Below the pieces are notes generated by a model. That model did not search any database and was not told the DNA's origin. It worked only from the letters and a program-made list of their open reading frames with translations. DNA of 64,000 bases from Odobenus rosmarus divergens. Lineage: Eukaryota > Chordata > Mammalia > Carnivora > Odobenidae. Positions 56,151 to 64,000 of the stretch are shown here, one piece after another (within the stretch, counting starts at the first letter, position 1; every line of letters starts with the position of its first letter). Position numbers and translations under genes: made by a program. The stretch is taken from positions 1,730,611 to 1,794,610 of the forward strand of contig NW_004450322.1 in the NCBI RefSeq assembly GCF_000321225.1, in the 5' to 3' direction.

Positions 56151-57420
56151 AAGAAAAAAATGTATCTCTGCTGTATCCATCTGTTGTGTGTGTGTATGTT
56201 GTAACTGTTATAATGTGTATGGTGAGGGTCTCTATAGAAGCAATATGGAGGGTACAAATCCACCAACCTTACCTAACCCAGATTTCATATGTCTCTCCAG
56301 GAGGTCATTCTGAGAAATTTGATCAAAGACCACATCCCAGATATGAGTGCCCTCCTCCTGCTAGTCTGGTCACTGTCCAAAAAGACCATGAGAGGCATGT
56401 GTGATGAGACTTTTTGTAAACTCATCCACATCTTGCTGCTTAGCCCATGTAGGTAACTACATGGAAATAGTAGGTGACTACTTCCTTCAGTCCATTTCCT
56501 GGGATTGAGGGGGTCACACCCACTGTCTAGGGGGAGTCACAGGATCTCCCCTGAACTGCTTTGTGGAGATCTCATTGCAGAGGATTTCTTCTGTGTCTTC
56601 TGACATCAGACATGGAATGGGTACCCATCTTGTAGTGGATGGACACATTTTGTCCTCAGATGTTGGGGCCATCTCACCTCAAGCCTGACACCCAAATAAT
56701 CCAGGACCTGTGGGTTCTGGAGCCTGGAAGACGTCATTTCAAATCCTGGAGCCCTCAAGTCCTGGTTGTGTGACCTTAGGCAAGTCACCTATCCTCTTTG
56801 AGTCTCAGGAAAATGCCCATCTTGGAGCGTATCTCTGTGTTTTAGTAATGTGTGCCAAGTGCCTGGCTTCTAGCCACCTTCAGAAAATTTTCTGACCACC
56901 TGCCATGTGCCTGAGTACTGTTCTAGGTGCTGAGGCTACAACAGAGAACAAAACCAACAGAGTCCCCGATTTTATAGATTAGATCAGTAAATATATATAG
57001 CAGAGAGTGGCCAGGTTGGAGGAGTGGGTATGTTGGGGTACACTGGGGGTGGAGGGATTATATTTAGGGTGGGCAGGGAAGGCCTCACTGATAGGGGTCA
57101 TTAGAGCAGAGAGACCAGAGGGATGTGATGCTAGAGAGAGAGACACTCTGACTTCGAGGTTTTTATCCTGATGCTTCCCCTAACCTGGGACACCACCCCC
57201 AGATAACCCCATGGCTGACTTCCTTATCTCCTTCAGGCCTCTCTGCTTCTTATTTCCTTCCTGGTGAGCCCTTCTCAGACACCTCCTTTGGAAAATAGCT
57301 GCAAGCCGCAGTCAGTCTCTACCTCCTCACCCTATTTAATTTCTTTACATAGCGCTCATCACCACCTGACATATATCTGTTAATGTATTGGCTTAATGCC
57401 AACACATCGCCAATGCCCAT
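56151..57420. other. Unassigned sequence with MIR
   Basis: No gene. 56715-56830 is a sense MIR (GGTTGTGTGACCTTAGGCAA). 56885-56990 is another MIR-core remnant. Confidence 0.55.
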
Positions 57421-57425
57421 GTCTC

Positions 57426-57622
57426 TATTTTTAAAATATTTTATTTATGTATTTGAGAGAGAGAACAAGCGGGGGGGGGGGAGCAGCATAGTGGGAGGGA
57501 GACGCAGGCTCCCCGCCGAGCAGGGAGCCCAATGCTGGACTCAATCCCAAGATCCTGGGATCATGACCCGAGCAGAAGGCAGACGCTTAATCACTTAACC
57601 TACTGAGCCACCCAGGCACCCG
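57426..57622 (-). mobile_element. SINEC with poly(G) interruption
   Basis: Reverse SINE with G11 near 57471 and a duplicated ATCACTTAACC at the head side. Target duplication not clear. Confidence 0.88.
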
Positions 57623-57654
57623 CTCCCTTTTTTATCCTTTTACATGCAGTCTCT

Positions 57655-57725
57655 TTTTTAAAAATTTAAATTCAATTAATTAACATATAATGTATTATTT
57701 GTTTCAGGGGTATAGGTCTGCAATT
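57655..57725 (-). mobile_element. L1 3' UTR scrap
   Basis: CAATTAATTAACATATAATG and GTTTCAGGGGTATAGGTCTG match the reversed carnivore L1 3' UTR also seen at 63440. Confidence 0.7.
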
Positions 57726-57735
57726 TGCCTCTCGA

Positions 57736-57962
57736 AGAGAGGTTGGCAAACTATTGCCCATGGGCCAAAATTGATCCACTATCTGTTTCTGAAGATAAAA
57801 TTTTATTAGAATACAGCCACACCCATCCCTTTACATATTGTCTATGGCTGCTTTTGCATTACAATAGCAGAGTTGAGTAGTTATGAAAGAGACCATATGA
57901 CTCTCTTAGCTTAAACTATTTGTTATCTGGCCCTGTACAGGAAAAAGTTTGCTGACCTCTGT
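57736..57962. mobile_element. hAT-like non-autonomous DNA transposon
   Basis: Inverted ends GAGGTTGGCAAACTATTGCC and GTTTGCTGACCTCTG, interior GCCACACCCATCCCTTTACA and GTCTATGGCTGCTTTTGCAT: a common ancient mammalian MITE whose name I am not sure of. Confidence 0.75.
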
Positions 57963-58548
57963 TCCAGCATGTAACCCCTGTAGAAGCAGGAATTTTGTTT
58001 TGTTTATAGCTGTATTCCCAGGTTCTAGTAATGAGGGAGCAGAAGGCTAGCTGAAGACAAAGCATAAGTTGACACGCTGCAACCTCCCCCCACCCCACTC
58101 GTGGGTGGGATATGTGTGACGTTCTTCCAGGAAGCTCCTAACTATCTTAATGTTAATGCCTTGCTACAGGGGAAAACAACCTTAACTTGACAATGGCACG
58201 GCCTCGGATATCTTGTAGGTCCTCTTTAGCGTTATCTTGTAGGTCTTTAGCATATGAAAGTTCTTTTGAAAACCTCCCTTTTCCTTACCTTCCCCAACTC
58301 CCCTGTATATAATCAGTCACCCCTCGCAACCCTGGTGCGGCACCTCTTTCTGCCCACGGGTCCTGTCCCCATGTGTTAATAAAACCACCACTGTGCACCA
58401 AAGATGTCTCAAGAATTCTTTCTTGGTCATTGGCTCCGGACTCCACCCCACTGAACCTCACCTATATTCCAAAACCACATCACTAGCACAGTGCTTGGCT
58501 ATACCTGGCATATAGCAGGCCCTCACGAAATATTAGTTTACTGAATGA
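57963..58548 (+). repeat. MIR-like 3' part split by an LTR, plus (GAAT)n
   Basis: TTTATAGCTGTATTCCCAGG (to 58024) and CTAGCACAGTGCTTGGCTAT (from 58483) are two halves of one MIR tail, interrupted by the LTR. GAATGAATGAATGAATG follows to about 58563. Confidence 0.75.
58029..58482 (+). mobile_element. Solo LTR, family C, sense
   Basis: Sits between two copies of CTAG (58025-58028 and 58483-58486) within a MIR, consistent with a 4-bp duplication. Ends AAAACCACATCA. TATA-like CCTGTATATAATCAG near 58301 and poly(A) signal GTTAATAAAACC near 58375 are kept. The start reads TAATGAGG, so the TG may be mutated. No internal genes. Confidence 0.82.
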
Positions 58549-58753
58549 ATGAATGAATGAATGTAGGAGAAGAGTGATTGAAATAACCAGAAAAGTAGTC
58601 CAGGCTTAAGTTGGGTCATAAATGCTATGCTAAAGGGCTTGGCTGTTGTTCTCTGATGATGCTGGGGGTGTCCTATGAGGGCGAGAGTGAGGGAAACTCT
58701 CTAGGTTCTGTCAGTGAAGAAGTTAAACAGCTGTTTCTACTATAAGATCACTA

Positions 58754-58948
58754 TTTTTTTTAAAGATTTTATTTATTTACTTGACAGAGACACAGCAAGA
58801 GAGGGAACTCAAGCAGGGGGAGTGAGAGAGGGAGAAGCAGGCTTCCTATGGAGCAGGGAGCCTGATGCGGGGCTCGATCCCAGGACACTGGGATCATGAC
58901 CTGAGCCAAAGGCAGACGCCCAACGACTGAGCCCCCCAGGCGCCCCTG
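58754..58948 (-). mobile_element. SINEC
   Basis: Reverse SINE; duplication AGATCACTA at 58745-58753 and 58949-58957. Body GGCAGACGCCCAACGACTGAG. Confidence 0.94.
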
Positions 58949-59222
58949 AGATCACTAGTATTCATGCCAACAGGATGTTAGAACGTTCTGTATAAAGTAT
59001 GGTCATGCAGGCATCATTTGTGGGCATCTGGTAATACTACTCAAGGTAGAAAAGAGGTTTTTTTTTTGAATGTTTATGTCATTTATTCAGAATAACAGTA
59101 AAATATTAGTTTGTGAATATGATATTTAGAACCTGAAATAAAGATTTTGATCCTTATAGCTTATTTTACACAATTGCTTCTTTATATTATGTTATATATT
59201 GTTGATGAAAGTATGTGTATCT

Positions 59223-59713
59223 CAGAGAAGAAAGAAATGGAACAAATAACCCCAAAATTTCTACGGAACCAGAAAAGACCCCAAATAGCCAGAGGAATGT
59301 TGAAAAAGAAAAGCAAAGCTGGTGGCATCACAATTCCGGACCTCAAGCTCTACTACAAAGCTGCCATCATCAAGACAGCATGGTACTGGCACGAAAACAG
59401 ACACACAGATCAACGGAACAGAACAGAGAGCCCAGAAATGGGCCCTCAACTCCGTTGTCAACTAATCTTCGACAAAGCAGGAAAGAACGTCCAATGGAAA
59501 AAAGACAGTCTCTTCAATAAATGGTGTTGGGAAAACTGGGCAGCCACATACAGAAGAATGAAACCGGACCATCTCCCTACACCGCACACAAAACTAGACT
59601 CAAAATGGATGAAAGACCCCAATGCGAGACAGGAATCCATCAAAATCCCAGAGGAGAACACAGGCAGCAACCTCTTCGACCTCAGCCGCAGCAACCTCTT
59701 CCGCAGGAACTAG
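59223..59713 (+). mobile_element. L1 ORF2 internal fragment, frame still open
   Basis: Encodes about 160 residues collinear with L1 ORF2 between the reverse transcriptase and the C-terminal region. Landmarks are [53 protein letters not shown] and [14 protein letters not shown]. The frame is unbroken from 59147 to a stop at 59711-59713. There is no ORF2 end, 3' UTR or poly(A), so it is not a normal 3'-anchored L1 insertion. Some residues look swapped relative to common L1s (LRC for LYG). It is a relic and not a gene. Confidence 0.88.
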
Positions 59714-60169
59714 AATTGGATGGCTTTTTTTATTATTATTCCAACTTTGTCACAGTTGAAATATGAGCTGCTGGTAAGGGGGTGTCTGTACCTCTTCCAT
59801 TAACAGAACCCTTAGAAGCTAAATTTTTGCAGGAATGGAGCTCTCCATCAAGTTCTGGAGGCTGAGAAGTCCCAGATCAGGGTGCCAGCAAGGTCAGGTT
59901 TCGGTGAGAGCAACTTTTCCTGGTCTCCTGGTCATGGTGGCAGGTTGGGAAATTGGCAGAAAAGAGTTTTAAGGGAGGACATGTAGGGTCACAAAACGCA
60001 GGGTGTGAACCCTGCTTCTCCCATAGACTGGCTGTGGAGCCCAGAGAGTTGAATAAACTTCTCTATACCTTAGTATTCCTCATCTTCAAAAAATGGAATA
60101 TTAAGAGGCCCACCCTCGTTGGTTTGCTTGTAAATTTAAGTAGGTTAATTACATAAAATGTTTGGATTA
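59714..60169. other. Unassigned sequence
   Basis: 59830-59910 holds a short MLT1-like reversed piece (AGTTCTGGAGGCTGAGAAGT). 60010-60130 is a weak sense MIR. No gene. Confidence 0.5.
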
Positions 60170-60828
60170 GATGGGGTTTTGGAATATAGATAATGTTTGG
60201 TGGGGTGAGGTCTGGAGCTGACGACCAAGAAAGAATTCTTGAGACGTCTTTGGTGCATAATGGTGGTTTTATTAAAGCACAGAGACAGGGGGACGCCTGG
60301 GTGGCTCAGGCGTTAAGCGTCAGTTAAGCGTCAGCCTTCCGCTCAGGTCATGATCGCAGTGCCCTGGGATCGAGTCCCGCATCAGGCTCCTTGCTCAGCA
60401 GGGAGCCTGCTTCTCCCTCTGCCTGCAGCTCCCCCTGCTTGTACCCTTGCTCACTCTCTCTCTCCCATGCTCTCTCTCTCTAACAAATAAATAAATAAAA
60501 TCTTTAAAAAAAAAAAAGGCACGGAGACAGGACCCGTGGGCAGAAAGAGCTGTCGCACCAGGGTCTTTGAGGAGTAGTGATTATATACTCCGGAGTTGGG
60601 GGAAGTAAGGAAAAGGGATGTTTCAAAAGAACTTTCATATGCTAAAGAGGACGGACCTACAAGATACCTACAAGATACCAGAGGCCATGCCATTGTCAAG
60701 TTAAGGTTGTTTTCCCCTCTAGCAAGGTATTAGCATTAAGATAGTTGGGAGGTTCCTAGAAGAATGTCACACATGTCCCACCCAGGAGGTTGCAGGGTGT
60801 CAGCTTCTGTGACTCTCCATTATTAACA
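60170..60828 (-). mobile_element. Solo LTR, family C, antisense
   Basis: The reverse complement matches 58029-58482 along its length, including CTTTCTGCCCACGGGTCCTG, TTCTTTTGAAA and AAAACAACCTTAACTTGACA. Read on the minus strand it starts TGTTAATAATGG. A SINE splits it beside the poly(A) signal. An extra copy of CTACAAGATAC makes it slightly different inside. Confidence 0.85.
60300..60518 (+). mobile_element. SINEC with duplicated head segment
   Basis: GCGTTAAGCGTCAGTTAAGCGTC: the TTAAGCGTC block behind the head is doubled. Duplication AGCACAGAGACAGG / GGCACGGAGACAGG. Confidence 0.93.
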
Positions 60829-60864
60829 ACTTTCCATGATGACCCCCCCCATGTGTATATTATT

Positions 60865-61560
60865 ATAAGAGTGTATGATATTGCATAGTAAAGAATTTAA
60901 CTTTGCCCAGACAGTGGTCTGGACTTCGTCCTCAGCTTCTGAACCCTAAGCTCTAGGCCTTGGAATGTCATGCTTGATGGGAGGGTCTTTGTTTGCTTGG
61001 GAGTCTTAGTCCGGCAGATACTAACTTGTGATTTAGAGTGGGGGCTTTGAGCCATACCAACAGTATGATTTAGTGTGGGGGACCTAGTCCAGCCAGATAG
61101 TAGCTATGTGATGTGAAGTGGGGACTCAGAGCTACACCAACAACGTGATGAAGGGTGGGGGTTTTGGGTCATGTGCCTTGGCCTCTTGATGGCTAGAAAC
61201 TAAGACCAGCCATGTCGGCAGGCAAATGTGCCTACATCAAGGAGCCCCATTGAAGACTCTGGACATTAAGGCTTGGGTGAGTTCCTTGGATGGCAGTACT
61301 CTATGCTATTGTTGGATATCAATACCAGGAGAATAACACTGCTCTGATTCTATGGGGAGAGAACAACTGGAAGCTCTGCATTTGGTATCCTCCTGGACCC
61401 TGCCCTGTTCATCTCTGCCGTTAGCTTATTTTAATTTTAATCTGTATTCTTTCCCTATAATAAACTGTAACCATGAGTATAACAGCTTTCCATGAGTCCT
61501 GTGAATCCTTCCAGCAAATTATTGAAACTGAGAGTGGTTTTGGGAACCCCCTGAACTTAC
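60865..61560 (+). mobile_element. Ancient LTR-like element with internal repeats
   Basis: GTAAAGAATTTAACTTTGCC to CCTATAATAAACTGTAACC (poly(A)-like) and GGGAACCCCCTGAACTTACA resemble an old ERVL-type LTR by memory. Three degenerate repeats of a GATTTAGAGTGGGGGCTTTG module lie at about 61020-61175. Confidence 0.5.
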
Positions 61561-61583
61561 AATTGCTGTTGGTAGTGACAGTG

Positions 61584-61774
61584 TTTTTTTTTTTTTAAGA
61601 TTTTATTTATTTATTTGACAGAGAAAGATAGTGAGAGAGGGAACACAAGCAGGGGGAGTGGGAGAGGGAGAAGCAGGCTTCCCGCCGAGCAGGGAGCCCG
61701 ACGCAGGGCTTGATCCCAGGATCATGACCTGAGCCAAAGGCAGACGCTTAATGACTGAGCCACCCAGGTGCCCC
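61584..61774 (-). mobile_element. SINEC
   Basis: Reverse SINE; duplication GTGACAGTG at 61575-61583 and 61775-61783. Part of the body between CCCAGG and ATCATG is shortened. Confidence 0.93.
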
Positions 61775-61783
61775 GTGACAGTG

Positions 61784-62342
61784 GTTTTGTGTGGACCATT
61801 CCCTCTAACTTTTCAGTTGGCTATCTTTTTGAAATATGCAGTGTGGGGACCTACATGGGCCCCAGGCCTTTTCACAACCTGCCCCCTTGTGAGGTGCTGG
61901 GTCCCCACACATCCTCACCAGGGGACCTGCACCCTCCTCAGCAGGTTGTGAAACTCTGAGGTTGACAGAGAGGGCAAGGCCACCACCTTATCCCAGGAGC
62001 ACCATCTTGTAGGGGCCACAGGAAAGGGTTTTTCTAATAGTAATGGGGTTCTGGGACAGAGGAGGATGCATGTTTCTCTTCTTTCTTTTCCAGACCTTTG
62101 TGGTGAATGCCCCTGTTCTCATACTAGGGTCTCACACTGGGCGGGGCGGGGGGGGGTAGAGGTGGACAGATGGGGCCTACCCTAAGGGGAATAAGGTCCT
62201 TATTCCATGGAGGAGAAAAACATATCAGTGCATAATAATGGCAGTAATCATAATATTAGAAATTAATAAAAGTTTGCTCTTTCCGTTCTTGTGCACACAG
62301 CTCTGTGCATGTATATGAGTGTTTCTTTATGATACATTCTTA
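61784..62342. other. Unassigned sequence
   Basis: No gene. A G-rich run GGGCGGGGCGGGGGGGGG lies near 62140. Confidence 0.45.
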
Positions 62343-62357
62343 GAGGTGGAATTGCTG

Positions 62358-62546
62358 GGCTCCTGGGTGTCTCAGTCAGTTAAGTGTCTGCCTTCGGCTC
62401 AGGTCATGATCCCAGGGTCCTGGGAATAAGCCCGGCATCCAGCTCCCTGCTCATCGGGGAGCCTGCTTCTCCCTCTGCCTGCCGCTCCCCCTGCTTGTGC
62501 TCTCTCTGTCAAATAAATTATAAAAAAAATAAAATCTTGAAAAAAA
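62358..62546 (+). mobile_element. SINEC
   Basis: Sense SINE with head CTCCTGGGTGTCTCAG. Duplication GAGGTGGAATTGCTG / GAAGTGGAATTGCTG, the target itself being L1-like. Confidence 0.92.
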
Positions 62547-62639
62547 GAAGTGGAATTGCTGCATCAAGGGAGTCATTCATTCAACCACAACTAATGAGCA
62601 CATACTATATACTGAGTGGAGTTCTAGGCAATGGGCAAG

Positions 62640-62905
62640 TGTTCCTCTCCGGGGTGTGAGGTCCCTGAGCTCTTTGCAGTTTTTTCTTTAGAGTGTAGTA
62701 AGGACCCTAAGGTACTTGAGGGTCTCTGTTCAGAGTTTGCAATGTCTGAGCTGTTACGGGGTCTGTGTCCTCGGTATGTCATCTTGGAACTCCATGAGGG
62801 TCTGTGTCCCAGGGGGGTGAGGACTCTGAGCTGTCTGGGGGATCTTTTCTGCAGCAGATGAGGTCTCTGAAATTTGGGGGGATCTTTTGAAGGGTGTGAG
62901 GTTTA
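62640..62905. repeat. Second patch of the tandem-array family
   Basis: Repeats of GTGAGGTCCCTGAGCTCTTT, GAGGGTCTGTGTCCCAGG and GATGAGGTCTCTGAAATTTG match one half of the 12.7-16.0 kb unit; the TCTGAGGTATTTGG half is missing. About five units of roughly 50 bp. Confidence 0.8.
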
Positions 62906-62909
62906 TTTC

Positions 62910-63180
62910 TTTTTTCCCCAGCTTTACTGAAATATAATTGCATATAACACTGTGTAAGTTTAAGGTATATAATGTATTGTTTTGATACATTTATATATTG
63001 CAAAATGATTACCACCATAGCATTAGCTAACGCCTCCATCCTGTTACATAATTACCATTTCTTTATTGTACTGAGAACACTTAAGATCTACTCTCTTAGC
63101 AACTTTCAATTATATGATACAGTATTATTAGCTATAATCACCATGGTGTACATTACATCCCCAGAACCTACTCATCCTTT
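62910..63180 (-). mobile_element. Old L1, 3' fragment
   Basis: TTTACTGAAATATAATTGCA, ATAATCACCATGGTGTACAT: reversed L1 3' UTR, close to the sequence at 4075-4345. Confidence 0.82.
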
Positions 63181-64000
63181 TTTAAAAAAATTTTATTATG
63201 TTATGTTAATCACCATACATTACATCATTAGTTTTTGATGTAGTGTTCCATGATTCATTGTTTGCTTATAACACCCAGTGCTCCATTCAGTACGTGCCCT
63301 CTCTAATACCCATCACCAGGCTAAACCATCCCCCCACCCCCCTCCCCTCTAAAACCCTCAGTTTGTTTTTCAGAGTCCATAGACTCTCATGGTTGGTCTC
63401 CGATTCTCCCCCCTTCATTTTTCCCTTCCTGCTATCTTCTTTTTTTTTTCAACATATAATGTATTTTTTGATTCAGAGGTACAGATCTGTGATTCAACAG
63501 TCTTGCACAATTCACAGCCCTCACCATAGCACACACCCTCCCCAATGTCTATCATCCAGCCACCCCATCCCTCCCATCCCCCCACCACTCCAGCAAACCT
63601 CAGTTTGTTTCCTGAGATTAATAATTCCTCATATCAGTGAGATCATGTGATACATGTCTTTCTCTGATTGACTTATTTCACTCAGCATAATACCCTCCAG
63701 TTCCATCCACGTCATTGCAAATGGCAAGATTTCATTCCTTTTGATGGCTGCATAATATTCCATTGTATATATATGCCACATCTTCTTTATCCATTCATCT
63801 ATTGATGGACATCGTGGCTCTTTCCATAGTTTGGCTATTGTGGACATTGCTGCTATAAACATCAGATCCCTACATTTGTATCTATGGGGTAAATACCCAG
63901 TAGTACAATTGCTGGGTCGTAGGGTAGCTCTATTTTCAACTTTTTGAGGAACCTCCATACTCTTTTCCAGAGTGGCTGCACCAGCTTGCATTCCCACCAA
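63181..64000 (-). mobile_element. Younger L1, 3' UTR and ORF2 C-terminus, runs off the window
   Basis: 63181-63628 is 3' UTR with two UTR-like blocks that resemble each other (each ending CTCAGTTTGTTT). From 63631 upward on the minus strand the ORF2 end is well preserved: FIAAMSTIAKLWKEPRCPS, EYYAAIKRNEILPF, MLSEISQSEK, ending MISLI and a TGA stop. Compared with common L1s a short segment is missing at about 63865, between CATTTGTA and AACATCAG. It shifts the frame, so upstream residues read as unrelated. Confidence 0.92.

Noticed and set aside
59147..59713. 188-codon frame as a host gene
   Set aside because: The protein is L1 ORF2; the first ~25 residues before it are unrelated filler.
60841..60853. 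Possible polypurine tract or primer site implying a provirus between the two LTRs at 58.0 and 60.8 kb
   Set aside because: The LTRs face opposite ways and the interval holds only a SINE, an L1 piece and old repeats; no retroviral coding sequence is seen.

Overview
The window is mammalian, from a carnivoran genome. The main evidence is 55 copies or fragments of the tRNA-derived carnivore SINE (SINEC). The sense head reads GGCGCCTGGGTGGCTCAG, followed by a CT-rich tract and AAATAAATAAAATCTT plus poly(A). None shows the dog-type head (GGGATCCCTGGGTGGCGC) or the typical felid body, so an arctoid caniform (bear, seal or mustelid group) is my inference; the species cannot be read from this sequence. 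Three SINE sublineages can be told apart. Two are young. Written on the minus strand, one ends GGCAGACGCTTAACGACTGAG and the other GGCAGTCGCTTAACCAACTGAG. The third is an older type ending AATCAAGAGTCGGATGCTTAAC.

I see no host protein-coding exon, functional RNA gene, CpG island or promoter. It reads as intergenic or deep intronic DNA built by successive retrotransposition. The only host-gene relic is a 5'-truncated processed copy of TPM1 (tropomyosin alpha-1) at 44.9-45.3 kb, minus strand, with poly(T) and a 13-bp target duplication.

Layout. 0.8-8.7 kb: a cluster of LTR pieces from two recurring families in both orientations, an old L1 split by a 622-bp solo LTR with a 5-bp duplication, and many SINEs. 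12.7-16.0 kb: a diverged tandem array of about 75-bp units, interrupted by a SINE and an LTR; a smaller related patch lies at 62.6-62.9 kb. 17.3-21.5 kb: old L1-derived sequence with two more LTRs of the first family. 22-35 kb: mostly unassigned sequence with SINEs, a Tigger-like DNA transposon at 32.1 kb and a 50-N assembly gap at 30.3 kb whose flanks are an exact 52-bp duplicate. 35.4-36.5 kb: an MLT1-type LTR split by another LTR that is itself split by a SINE. 38.1-39.4 kb: a second three-level nest. 42-48 kb: L1 and MIR fragments, the TPM1 retrocopy and a long (CTTT)n tract. 58.0-60.8 kb: two LTRs of one family in inverted orientation. 59.2-59.7 kb: an internal L1 ORF2 piece with an open frame. 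63.2 kb to the end: the 3' end of a comparatively young L1 on the minus strand that runs off the window.

The strongest observations are historical: the 75-bp array, SINEs inserted repeatedly at the same target sites, a likely SINE 3' transduction, two twin-primed L1s and a probable false duplication at the gap. I found no convincing new functional system.
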